Source: Microcoleus vaginatus WJT46-NPBG5
GTDB lineage: Bacteria; Cyanobacteriota; Cyanobacteriia; Cyanobacteriales; Oscillatoriaceae
Direction of reading: 5' to 3'
Length of the DNA stretch: 64,000 bases
Assembly: GCA_019359355.1 (NCBI GenBank)
Contig: JAHHHM010000011.1
Location: 62,001-126,000, forward strand
Made by a program: the position numbers and the translations under genes. Below the pieces are notes generated by a model, which saw nothing but the letters and a program-made list of their open reading frames with translations, was not told where the DNA came from and did no database searches. This document shows positions 1 through 7,853 of this stretch, one piece after another (positions within the stretch are counted from its first letter, which is position 1; every line of letters begins with the position of its first letter).

Positions 1-37
1 GCGTTGATTGCCGCTCACTTTCTCTGATTGCACAGAT

Positions 38-235
38 TTATTCAGAATCTTTCTTTTTCACCTGCTTGCCGCGCCGGCTTGCCCAGTCTTCTGCTTTAGC
101 AATCGCAATCGGAATGGCTTTGCCTTCTTCGTAGTCCTCTTCTAGCAAAGCATTGGCAATTTCAATCGCTTTTTCCCTCACTTCAGTGGTGAGGTTTTTC
201 ATGGAATCGGGATAATTGTTTTTACTCCAAGGCAT
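38..235 (-). CDS. small conserved soluble protein, YdaT-N-terminus-like
   Basis: A 65-residue, charged, soluble protein starting MPWSKNNYP. The pattern MPWSxxxYPxSxKNL, then VRxKAIEIANALLEE and EGKAIPIAIAKAEDWA, is one I associate with a small bacterial family that includes the N-terminal half of B. subtilis YdaT; its function is unknown to me. The reading frame can be extended 14 codons upstream, but I start at 235 because GGAAG lies about 8 bases before that ATG and the family begins with MPW. No signal peptide or membrane segment. The next gene upstream on this strand encodes a stress-type membrane protein, so a general stress role is possible but unproven. Confidence 0.75.
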   Translation of the reverse strand: MPWSKNNYPDSMKNLTTEVREKAIEIANALLEEDYEEGKAIPIAIAKAEDWASRRGKQVKKKDSE

Positions 236-308
236 TGTTATCGCTTCCTTCGTTTCAAGGGAAAACAATTTTCTCAAAAAAATAAATCAGTTTGCTCTAA
301 AAACAAAC

Positions 309-335
309 AATCCCCCAACGGCAAGCTGGAGGATT
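309..335 (-). terminator. hairpin terminator after the GlsB-like gene
   Basis: AATCCCCCA (309-317) pairs with TGGAGGATT (327-335) with one mismatch and a 9-base loop. On the minus strand the stem is followed by a T-rich run (complement of 298-308), so it fits an intrinsic terminator for the gene at 373-636. Confidence 0.6.
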
Positions 336-372
336 GAGACGAATTAAACCACCCATTGAAGATTTGAAGCAA

Positions 373-636
373 TTACGCAGCGCGTTGAGTTACTAAACCC
401 CAGATGAAGAGAAGGAGGATTGCGCCTAAAACTGCAAAAGCAATACTGGGGATTGATAGAGAAGCATAGCCTGCGCTTGTTCCCAAGAACATACTACCTA
501 AATAACCACCAACAACTGCACCCAAAATCCCTAACGCTGTTGTTGCTAGAAATCCACCGCCTTGATGCCCTGGGTAAATGGCTTTTGCAAGTGCGCCGGC
601 GATCAAACCTAAAACAACCCAAGCTAGAATTCCCAT
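373..636 (-). CDS. GlsB/YeaQ/YmgE-family membrane protein
   Basis: An 87-residue protein of about three hydrophobic helices with the family's glycine pattern: an N-terminal MGILAWVVLGLIAGALAK segment, a short loop with YPGHQGGGF, then GILGAVVGGYLG, and a last helix FAVLGAILLLFIWGL. This is the transglycosylase-associated (GlsB/YeaQ/YmgE) family, inner-membrane proteins often induced by stress whose biochemical role is unsettled. The length is typical. AAGGAG lies 8 bases before the ATG at 636, so the start is secure. It has its own terminator at 309-335 and looks monocistronic. Confidence 0.9.
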   Translation of the reverse strand: MGILAWVVLGLIAGALAKAIYPGHQGGGFLATTALGILGAVVGGYLGSMFLGTSAGYASLSIPSIAFAVLGAILLLFIWGLVTQRAA

Positions 637-1081
637 GTCATTTTCTCCTTGAAAGATAAACTCTTTTTTTCTTTGCGTCTTATCTTTCCTAAGAATATCA
701 ATTGATTAATAGAGATTCCCTCTATCATAGGGAAGAAACACTAGGAATAGAAATTTTTGAGTTTGTTCGCTAGGCTTAATTTTTGTCAATCGGTCAAAAG
801 ATAGATTAAAGGTTTGTATTTGTTAAAAATTCTGAGTAGTTGAGAATTTAAAGCAGTCTTCTATGGCTTTTATCTTAAACGCTTCAGCTCCTTTGTGGGA
901 AGCGAGTTACCAAAAGTAGTAGTGTGTTTTAGGCAAGTATGCCGGCAGACTCAAGCGGCTCGGATCTGTTTCAGGATATCAGAGTTTTGCTGCTCGTCCG
1001 GTACCGCTCAAACGCTTGCAATTTGGTAGCTTGAGCCTGAATGCCGGCAAGCGAAAATCCTGAAGCATAAAACTGGAGAAT
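637..1081. other. intergenic region, no gene recognised
   Basis: About 445 bases between two minus-strand genes. It must hold the promoter of the GlsB-like gene near 650-750. I see no convincing ORF, RNA gene or strong terminator; the segment 941-1060 has several GCCGGC sites. Confidence 0.5.
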
Positions 1082-2701
1082 CTATATATACCATTCCAAC
1101 TTACTATGCACCTCGTTTCGGTTATCTAGGGCTAATTGAAAATCGGGCTTAAGTTGAATCGCTTGATTAAAGGAGGCAATGGCTTCAGGGTAGCGCTGCA
1201 AGTTATCTAACGCTACGCCTCGGTTATTCCAAGCTTGATAGTAATCTGGCTTGAGTTGAATCGCTTTGTCATAACAGGCAATGGCTTCTGAGTAGCGTTG
1301 CAAGTTATCAAACGCCAAGCCTCGGCTATTCCAAGCTTGAGGGTAATCTGGCTTGAGTTGAATCGCTTTGTCATAACAAGCAATGGCTTCTTCATAGCGC
1401 TGCAATTCCTCAAACGCCGAACCTCGATTAAACCAAGCTGCCTCAAAATCGGGCTTGATAGAAATCACTTGTTCATACGCAGCGATTGCCTCTTCGTAGC
1501 GCTGTAAACTAAAAAGCGCAAAGCCTCGGTTATTCCAAGCTTGATAGTAATCTGGCTTGAGTTGAATCGCTTTGTCTGAGGCAAAAATTGCTTCTTCGTA
1601 GCGCTGTAAACTAAAGAGTGCTCTGCTCCGGTTGTTCCAAACTTCAGGAAAGTTAGGTTTAATTTGAATAGCTTTGTCATACGATGTTAGTGCTTCGTGA
1701 TGCCGGCCTAATTCATAAAGTGCATTGCCGAGGGTATCCCAAGCTTCATAAAAATCAGATTTAATTGAAATTGCTTGCTCACAGGCAGCAATTGCTTCCT
1801 CATAACGTTTAGCTTGATACAGCACTTTGCTGTGTTTTAACCAAGCTTTGGCTTTATTGGGGACAATTGAAATGGGTGAAGTTTCCAAGCCGGCTAATGC
1901 TTGTAATGCCTCAGTTGCAGAGGGGTAGCGCTGCCGGAAGTCGTAACGCACCATTTTGTCTAAAATATCTGCCAGGTTTTCGCGCACCGGCACTAGGTTT
2001 CGCCAGCAAATTTCACCCGTCTCAGGATCGTCTTGTAGTTCATCCGGAAAGATGCCGGTGAGTGCTTGAATCGCGATCATGCCCAAAGCATAAATATCAC
2101 TACTTAATTTTGGCCGGCCTTGGGCTTGTTCGCTGGGCATATAGCCAAAAGTGCCAATTTGCACCGTCGATCTCGTCATTCCTTGACTATTGACCACCTT
2201 AGTTCTAATTTGTTTAACTGCACCAAAATCAATCAGAATCAGTTTGCCATCTGCTTCTCGTCGCATCAGGTTGGATGGCTTAATATCGCGGTGGATGACT
2301 TGCTGCTGGTGAACAAATTCCAAGACTTTGAGCGTGTTTTGCAAAAGCGCAAGGGTATAAGATTCACTCAATTGTTTGCCGGCAGTTAGTTCGTAGCTCA
2401 GATCGTGACCTTTGATGAATTCTTGAACTAAATAGAATTCTCGATTTTCTTCAAAATGAGCTAAAAGTCGGGGAATTTGCTCATGGGGTCCAAGCTGCTG
2501 GAGGATTTCTGCTTCTGTGTGAAATAAGCGTCTCGCTTCCTCTAAAGTTCGGGGATCTGTGCTGGCGGGTTTGAGTTGTTTAACGGCACAGACGGGGTTG
2601 CCGGGTAAATGCCGGTCTTCTGCGAGGTAAGTTTTGCCAAATGCCCCTTCTCCCAATTCGCTGATCAGAGAGTAGCGCCCACCGATGGTTTGTCCGAGCA
2701 T
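1082..2701 (-). CDS. Ser/Thr protein kinase with C-terminal TPR array
   Basis: A 539-residue Hanks-type kinase. Residues about 10-270 form the catalytic domain: glycine loop GEGAFGKTY (18-25), the ATP-binding lysine K41 in AVKQL, HRDIKPSN with the catalytic Asp (137-144), DFG (158-160) and an activation-segment SEQAQG near 190. Residues 284-521 are seven 34-residue TPRs plus a partial eighth, several almost identical in protein and DNA. There is no membrane segment, so a cytosolic kinase that uses its TPRs to bind targets is likely. Start at 2699-2701 (ATG); the upstream Shine-Dalgarno is weak. It stands alone, with about 480 bases of non-coding DNA upstream. Substrates cannot be inferred from the context. 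Confidence 0.93.
   Translation of the reverse strand: MLGQTIGGRYSLISELGEGAFGKTYLAEDRHLPGNPVCAVKQLKPASTDPRTLEEARRLFHTEAEILQQLGPHEQIPRLLAHFEENREFYLVQEFIKGHDLSYELTAGKQLSESYTLALLQNTLKVLEFVHQQQVIHRDIKPSNLMRREADGKLILIDFGAVKQIRTKVVNSQGMTRSTVQIGTFGYMPSEQAQGRPKLSSDIYALGMIAIQALTGIFPDELQDDPETGEICWRNLVPVRENLADILDKMVRYDFRQRYPSATEALQALAGLETSPISIVPNKAKAWLKHSKVLYQAKRYEEAIAACEQAISIKSDFYEAWDTLGNALYELGRHHEALTSYDKAIQIKPNFPEVWNNRSRALFSLQRYEEAIFASDKAIQLKPDYYQAWNNRGFALFSLQRYEEAIAAYEQVISIKPDFEAAWFNRGSAFEELQRYEEAIACYDKAIQLKPDYPQAWNSRGLAFDNLQRYSEAIACYDKAIQLKPDYYQAWNNRGVALDNLQRYPEAIASFNQAIQLKPDFQLALDNRNEVHSKLEWYI
1139..1852 (-). repeat. seven tandem 102-bp TPR-coding repeats
   Basis: The C-terminal part of the kinase gene consists of seven consecutive 102-bp units encoding TPRs. 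Phrases such as AGCGCTGYAA and GTAATCTGGCTTGAGTTGAATCGC recur at the same register, for example near 1251, 1350 and 1550. The similarity at DNA level suggests recent expansion. Confidence 0.85.
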
Positions 2702-3182
2702 GAGTTTTATCCGGTGTGGTTGAAGGAAAGCCGGTGATCGGCTTTGTTATCGATTTCGATCTTGGCACAAAGTCTGGTTGGGATTTTCAGCTTTGGGAAA
2801 AAATGCAAGGGAGGGGCGGGGTGGAATGTTGAAAATTGTGAGTCAAGTGATGATCCAGTATCCGATTTTTTTAGACATTGTACTAATTTTTTAGGTCTAG
2901 AAAAGATAGCGCTTCTCAATAGACGGAAAAACTGTGGGAAGTCAGAAAGACCTTGGGGGGAAGCCCCCCCAAACCCCCTCCAAAAGCAGGGCTAATTCAT
3001 TGTGATAAGAGAAAATTAGGGCCGGCAGAAGCTAGTAGTCCGCCATAGCGAATTTGACGAGTAGCTCCTCTCAGGAGTAAACTGCTTTCATCCCAGCTAT
3101 TGCGGTCAAAGCGAAGAAATATATAGTGAATTTGAGTTAAAAAGAAACAAGCTGGGTTTCTAAAGTAAATCTCACTCGTTAA
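2702..3182. other. intergenic region with a G/C palindrome
   Basis: About 480 bases between the divergent kinase and ADP-ribosylglycohydrolase genes, so it should hold both promoters. TTGGGGGG (2953-2960) and CCCCCCAA (2965-2972) form a perfect 8-bp stem with a 4-base loop, a motif type often dispersed in cyanobacterial genomes. No gene recognised; an open frame around 2744-2995 runs through this palindrome and has no family features. Confidence 0.5.
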
Positions 3183-4247
3183 ATGCTGTTTCCAACTTCC
3201 AACTCAATCATTGGCTGTTTACTGGGAACCGCAGTCGGTGATGCCATTGGGCTTCCCTACGAAGGCTTATCGAAACATCGGCAACGTCGTCTGTATTTGA
3301 GTGTGAATGGGCACCAGTTCCTCTTTGGCAGAGGCATGGTTTCTGATGATACAGAACACATCTGCATGGTAGCTCAAGCCTTAATTGTTTCGTCTGGGCA
3401 CGTCCAGACATTCAAAAAAGATTTAGCAAAGCGATTACGTTTTTGGTTACTCGGTTTGCCGGCAGGCATTGGATACGCCACTCTCAAAGCTATCTTAAGG
3501 TTGTGGTTAGGATTTAAACCTGACCACTCTGGTATTTTCTCTGCTGGCAACGGACCAGCCATGAGAAGCGCTATTATCGGTGTTTGTTATGGCGATGACT
3601 TCCAAAAGTTACGCGAATTAGTCAGAGCATCTACAAGACTTACACATACTGATCCTAAAGCGGAATTTGGAGCTTTAGCTGTGGCGATTGCTGCCCACCT
3701 ATCGAGCCACCAATCAAATATTTCTCCCCAAAACTACTATCATACTCTCCAAGAAATTCTAGGAGCACAAGCCAGTGAATTTTTGCAACTAATCAAGAAA
3801 GCTTGCAACAGCGTAAACGCTCAACAAACTACAGAATCATTTGCCGCTGAGTTAGGACTTGCGCGAGGTGTTAGCGGCTATATTTATCACACGGTTCCAG
3901 TTGTCATTCACGCTTGGTTGAGACATCAGCAAGATTACCCAGGAGCCATCCTGGAAATTATTCGTTGTGGCGGTGATACAGATACCACTGCGGCAATTTT
4001 AGGAGGCATTATTGGGGCATCTGTAAGTCAAGAAGGTATTCCCACTCCTTGGCTTGAGGATTTGTGGGAATGGCCCAGAACTGTCAAGTGGATAAAATTG
4101 CTAGGAACGAGATTGGCTAATGTTTGTCATCAAGATGCCCCTTGCACCCCTTTAGAACTTCCGATATATAAACTTTTCTGGCGGAATCTTTTGTTTTTGA
4201 TTGTGGTCATTGTTCATGGCTTCCGTAGAATGTTGCCGCCATATTGA
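3183..4247 (+). CDS. ADP-ribosylglycohydrolase family protein (DraG-like)
   Basis: A 354-residue protein of the ADP-ribosyl-glycohydrolase fold, enzymes that remove ADP-ribose from proteins or small molecules with two Mg ions. Metal-site motifs are present: GDAIGLPYEG (19-28), SDDTEH (54-59) and GDTDTTA (264-270). Length fits the family core of about 300, but the last 25 residues are strongly hydrophobic (LLFLIVVIV) and unusual. A degraded IS630 transposase, on the other strand, abuts and overlaps this 3' end, so the tail may have been altered by insertion. No ADP-ribosyltransferase or nitrogenase gene is near, so the target is unknown; DraG's classical role in nitrogenase control should not be assumed. 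Confidence 0.88.
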   Translation: MLFPTSNSIIGCLLGTAVGDAIGLPYEGLSKHRQRRLYLSVNGHQFLFGRGMVSDDTEHICMVAQALIVSSGHVQTFKKDLAKRLRFWLLGLPAGIGYATLKAILRLWLGFKPDHSGIFSAGNGPAMRSAIIGVCYGDDFQKLRELVRASTRLTHTDPKAEFGALAVAIAAHLSSHQSNISPQNYYHTLQEILGAQASEFLQLIKKACNSVNAQQTTESFAAELGLARGVSGYIYHTVPVVIHAWLRHQQDYPGAILEIIRCGGDTDTTAAILGGIIGASVSQEGIPTPWLEDLWEWPRTVKWIKLLGTRLANVCHQDAPCTPLELPIYKLFWRNLLFLIVVIVHGFRRMLPPY

Positions 4248-4290
4248 GCAACTTCGTGCCGCTTGCCTGCGAAGAGTCCACGCCGGATAA

Positions 4291-4545
4291 CTGCAATGGG
4301 TACAACCGCTTAAGCTTCGTGGGTGCCGTTTCTGCGGTAAAGCGCCATTCAACTTTGACCCGTCCAAGATTGTGCGGTTCCTCCCAGGCAGCAATTTCTC
4401 GCTTTAAGGTTTGTGGATCTGCAATGCGTCTTTCTAGACATTTGGGGTGTAAATGTTGAGATTATCTATCACTATTTGAATTAGGCCGGCATTGGGTAAA
4501 TGCACATCCACCAATTTCGCGGATCGCTCCCAATCAGCACAGGAG
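4291..4545 (-). pseudogene. IS630-family transposase remnant
   Basis: On the minus strand two pieces in different frames match IS630-type DDE transposases. The upstream piece (about 4545 to 4440) reads ADWERSAKLVD, then an LIQIVIDNLNIYTP stretch with the second catalytic Asp in DNLN. The downstream piece (about 4440 to 4291) reads CLERRIADPQTLKREIAAW and ends KLKRLYPLQ, the usual C terminus. The segment normally between them, with the catalytic Glu, is missing, and the frame shifts at 4438-4448, so the gene is dead through an internal deletion. No terminal inverted repeats or target duplication could be identified. Boundaries are approximate. Confidence 0.8.
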
Positions 4546-4612
4546 TTATGGTGGGGTGGGTTTACCTCTAAAATGACAGCGATGCTTTTAAGTTTGGGAG
4601 TGCCGGCACAAA

Positions 4613-5824
4613 ATGAAACTGAGCCTTTGCGCGATTGTGAAAAATGAGGAGGCGGCGCTGCCTAGCTGTCTCGATAGTGTTAAAGATGTGGTAGATGAGA
4701 TCGTGGTGCTTGACACCGGCTCAACGGATCGCACACCTGAAATTGCTCGTGAATTTGGGGCAACCGTTTATAACTTTGAATGGTGCGATGACTATTCGGC
4801 GGCGCGAAATGAATCGCTTAAATATGCGACGGGTGACTGGATTTTAGTCTTAGATGCCGATGAAATGCTGGTGCCAGAGGTTGTGCCGCAGCTCAAAGAG
4901 GCAATTCAGAATGAGGACTACCTCTTAATTAACTTGATGCGTCAAGAGGTGGGTGCCGCACAATCTCCTTACTCTCTCGTATCCAGGCTGTTTCGCAATC
5001 ACCCATATATTTATTTCTCCCATCCTTATCATTCGATGGTGGATGACAGCGTTGCCAACCTGCTGAAAACTTCTCAGGGATGGCAGGTGGTTAATTTAGC
5101 GCCGGTGGCGATTTTACATGAAGGCTATAAACCGGGGACGATTGCTGCGTTAGACAAATTTACCAGAGCGCGGCAGGCGATGGAAAGCTATCTCGCCCAG
5201 CACCCATCTGATCCTTACACTTGCAGCAAGTTGGGGGCTTTGTATGTACAAATGGGTGAGGTAGAACGGGGCATTCAATTGCTCGAGGTGGGATTAAAGG
5301 GGGTGCCTAGCTGGGGTGAAGCAAAATCGGTTGAGGTGCCGGTGCTGTACGAACTTCACTACCATTTAGGCATTGCTTACGCGCGCCGGCAACAAATTTC
5401 TAAAGCCAAATCCCACTATCGGGCTGCCCTTGAGCAGGAACTCTTGCCTCAACTGAAACTTGGCGCTTATAACAATTTTGGTAATTTGTTGCTGGAAACC
5501 GGCGATCTGACGGGGGCTAAAAGCGCTTACGAGACTGCTTTGCAAATAGAACCCAATCTAGCCACCGCTCATTTTAATTTAGGCATTGCCTTGAAAGAGA
5601 AGGGACGCTTAAAGGAGGCGATCGCATCTTACCGGCAAGCGATTGAACTTAATCCCAATTATGCCGAAGCTCACCAAAATTTGGGCGTGGCTTTGCTCAA
5701 AGCCGGCAATGTGGTGGAAAGTTTAGACACGTTTCGTCAGGCGATCTCACTTTACGAGCAGCGTCAGTCGCCGGCAGCTAGTCAGTTGCGCCAAAGTTTG
5801 AAGGATATGGGAATGCGGGTTTAA
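4613..5824 (+). CDS. family 2 glycosyltransferase with TPR tail
   Basis: A 403-residue cytosolic protein. Residues 1-95 are a GT-A domain: LCAIVKNEE at the N terminus, VVLDTGSTDRT, then DWILVLDADEML with the metal-binding DxD. This resembles the WaaE/SunS-like group of GT2 enzymes that transfer sugars to lipid or protein acceptors. From about 200 on there are TPRs, with three clear units at 275-385 (YNNFGNLLLETGDLTGAK; FNLGIALKEKGRLKEA; HQNLGVALLKAGNVVES). GT2-TPR fusions are common in cyanobacteria; acceptor unknown. Upstream is the transposase relic; a perfect hairpin follows the stop, so it is probably monocistronic. Confidence 0.9.
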   Translation: MKLSLCAIVKNEEAALPSCLDSVKDVVDEIVVLDTGSTDRTPEIAREFGATVYNFEWCDDYSAARNESLKYATGDWILVLDADEMLVPEVVPQLKEAIQNEDYLLINLMRQEVGAAQSPYSLVSRLFRNHPYIYFSHPYHSMVDDSVANLLKTSQGWQVVNLAPVAILHEGYKPGTIAALDKFTRARQAMESYLAQHPSDPYTCSKLGALYVQMGEVERGIQLLEVGLKGVPSWGEAKSVEVPVLYELHYHLGIAYARRQQISKAKSHYRAALEQELLPQLKLGAYNNFGNLLLETGDLTGAKSAYETALQIEPNLATAHFNLGIALKEKGRLKEAIASYRQAIELNPNYAEAHQNLGVALLKAGNVVESLDTFRQAISLYEQRQSPAASQLRQSLKDMGMRV

Positions 5825-5839
5825 TTTCAAGTTTAGGTT

Positions 5840-5861
5840 GAGACGCGCTCAGTCGCGTCTC
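5840..5861 (+). terminator. perfect hairpin after the glycosyltransferase gene
   Basis: GAGACGCG (5840-5847) and CGCGTCTC (5854-5861) pair perfectly around a 6-base loop, 16 bases after the stop codon. There is no long T run, so it could also be one of the dispersed GAGACGCG palindromes of cyanobacteria. Confidence 0.55.
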
Positions 5862-6312
5862 CAATTGCTACCTGGCTGCATTTCCTTGTTGCGTTTTTAA
5901 TCCAGCTAAAGCTCAATCCACTCTAAAATCGATTCTTAATTAGAAGCACAACTTTTATATTTATAAATAAATGTAAAAATAAATTCATCTCTTATGAAAA
6001 GTTAATGATTTCTTTCTGGCTTTTTGAGTAACAGGCCGGGCATAAGCAAACTCAACAATTAATGCCAGCATTGATCTATGACGGGGATCACTGACACAGA
6101 AGGCGATCCCCGCAATCCTAAAATTGACACTCGGCATTATTACTGACATAATAAAAGATAATGTTGAAAAGACTTGACTCGCTTATTCGTCACTGAATAA
6201 ATCGAGTTGCTAAGTTTTGTTGAGTGTTTTTTGGAACTGTAACTGTTGCTACGTTCTACCCCATTTTTTTTCAGATTGTTTCATGTATACGTCTAAAGAT
6301 AGAGAGTTTAAT
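5862..6312. other. AT-rich intergenic region
   Basis: About 450 bases upstream of the zinc-ribbon gene. CGGGGATC (6082-6089) and GATCCCCG (6105-6112) can pair around a 15-base loop. No gene recognised. Confidence 0.45.
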
Positions 6313-6492
6313 ATGCAGATAAAAATGACAATTCACTGTCCAAACTGTGGCAGCCATGCTGAGCGCCACTACCTTTTAGTGAGTCAATTGACGCGGACAC
6401 AATGCCCCGCCTGTGACTATTTCATGATTACCTGTTCTGACACCGGCAGAGTGGTAGAAGCGTACGCCCCTGGCATCTACGCCCCCCAATAA
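6313..6492 (+). CDS. small zinc-ribbon protein
   Basis: A 59-residue protein with two CxxC knuckles, HCPNCGS and QCPACDY, spaced as in a zinc ribbon, then a conserved tail TGRVVEAYAPGI. Homologues are short cyanobacterial proteins that, as I recall, are sometimes labelled PriA-like; this is far too short to be the PriA helicase, so I do not use that name. The frame extends upstream to 6217, but the N-terminal extension is Cys/Phe-rich and unlike the family. I choose ATG 6313 (an alternative ATG is at 6283). Zinc binding is expected; partner and role unknown. Confidence 0.75.
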   Translation: MQIKMTIHCPNCGSHAERHYLLVSQLTRTQCPACDYFMITCSDTGRVVEAYAPGIYAPQ

Positions 6493-6654
6493 ACCTTCCC
6501 TCCCTAAATTGTCACCCCCAAACGTGCCTTTACCGGCACCCAAAATTCAAGGATAAATTAGCTATAAAAATGCTAGAGAAAAACTATCAGGGGAATTTTA
6601 GGGAATAGCGTTTTTGACTAAACTATCCATTCGCCTGGTCAGTAATCTTTAATT

Positions 6655-6697
6655 AAAGAGGGATGCAGAGAAAAAATGAATTTCTGCATCCCTCTTT
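6655..6697. terminator. bidirectional terminator between convergent genes
   Basis: AAAGAGGGATGCAGA (6655-6669) pairs perfectly with TCTGCATCCCTCTTT (6683-6697), a 15-bp stem with a 13-base loop. It lies between the plus-strand zinc-ribbon gene and the minus-strand rlmN and can serve both. Confidence 0.85.
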
Positions 6698-6765
6698 AGT
6701 GGTAAATATTCGGGCGAGAAACTGAGATTAGGAAATGCTCACCGTAGAAGTTAGCCGAAGAATTG

Positions 6766-7797
6766 TTAACTCTGAGAAGCTCGAAGTTGCCCACACGCAG
6801 CATCCGCTTCTAAACCGCGAGAATAACGCACACTCACTGCAACTTTGCGATCTTGCAATGCCTTCACAAATGTTTGAATTCGCTGCTGGCTGGGACGCTG
6901 ATAACCGGCTTCACTGATCGGATTGTAGGGAATCAAATTGACATGACATTGAAATCCCCGCATTAACTCCGCCAGTTCAATCGCGTGTTCCGGCAAGTCA
7001 TTCATGCCGGCCAGCAAAATATATTCAAAGCTGAGCCGGCGGCCCGTTGTCTTGACATATTCCCGACATTCTGATATAAGCTCTGGCAAAGGATACCGCA
7101 GCGCACTCGGAATTAGCTGTTCGCGCAACTCTTGATTAGACGCGTGGAGGCTAACCGCTAGGGTAACTTGGAGTTTATGTTCAGCCAGTTGGCGGATGCG
7201 ATTTTGGATTCCCACCGTAGAAACCGTGATATTTCGCTGTCCGATGCCCACATCTTCGTTGAGCGATCGCAAGGCAGCCAGAACATTATCCGTATTCAGC
7301 AACGGTTCGCCCATGCCCATAAAGACAATATGACTGACGCGCCGGTTAAAGTCTTCTTGAACCGTTAAAACCTGATCAACAATTTCATGGGTGGCGAGAT
7401 TGCGCTTGAAACCGCCCTTGCCGGTGGCGCAGAAATCGCACCCCATCGGACAACCCACCTGGGAAGACACGCAAACTGTAAGGCGCTTTTCTGTGGGAAT
7501 GCCAACCGTTTCGATAATTTGACCGTCTGCCAGCGTCAGGAGATACTTAACCGTATCATCTGGGGCAACTGAGCGGTAGTGAATGGTTGACCGGCCTATT
7601 GGGAAATCTGCAACTGTTTCACGCCACTGTTTAGAAAATACCGTAATTTCAGAAAGTGATCGTGCCCCTTTTTGATAAATCCATTGATACAACTGTTGCC
7701 CCCGATAAGCCGGTTGCCCCTGTTGCTGAACCCATTCGGTTAACTCTGCCAAAGAAGCCCCTAACAGGGGAGTTTTAGAGGTTGAAACTGCTAACAT
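6766..7797 (-). CDS. rlmN: 23S rRNA (adenine2503-C2)-methyltransferase RlmN
   Basis: A 343-residue radical-SAM enzyme that methylates C2 of A2503 in 23S rRNA and A37 of some tRNAs. The 4Fe-4S cluster cysteines C116, C120 and C123 are in CPMGCDFC. C109, seven residues before, and C335 (AACGQL) correspond to the two conserved cysteines of E. coli RlmN, including the one that carries the methyl in the ping-pong mechanism. GEPLLN and the S-adenosylmethionine-binding MGMGEP motif are present. Full length. The convergent terminator at 6655-6697 ends it. The Shine-Dalgarno at the ATG (7797) is weak. Confidence 0.97.
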   Translation of the reverse strand: MLAVSTSKTPLLGASLAELTEWVQQQGQPAYRGQQLYQWIYQKGARSLSEITVFSKQWRETVADFPIGRSTIHYRSVAPDDTVKYLLTLADGQIIETVGIPTEKRLTVCVSSQVGCPMGCDFCATGKGGFKRNLATHEIVDQVLTVQEDFNRRVSHIVFMGMGEPLLNTDNVLAALRSLNEDVGIGQRNITVSTVGIQNRIRQLAEHKLQVTLAVSLHASNQELREQLIPSALRYPLPELISECREYVKTTGRRLSFEYILLAGMNDLPEHAIELAELMRGFQCHVNLIPYNPISEAGYQRPSQQRIQTFVKALQDRKVAVSVRYSRGLEADAACGQLRASQS

Positions 7798-7853
7798 AAA
7801 AAATTGCCGGCTGATGCTGTATTTCCATCATGACATTTTCAGCCGGAAAGCGG

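Noticed and set aside
2744-2995. An 83-codon frame upstream of the ADP-ribosylglycohydrolase gene
   Set aside because: It contains the G/C palindrome of a dispersed repeat and shows no protein features.
6217-6492. The zinc-ribbon protein as a PriA helicase
   Set aside because: It has only 59 residues and lacks helicase motifs.
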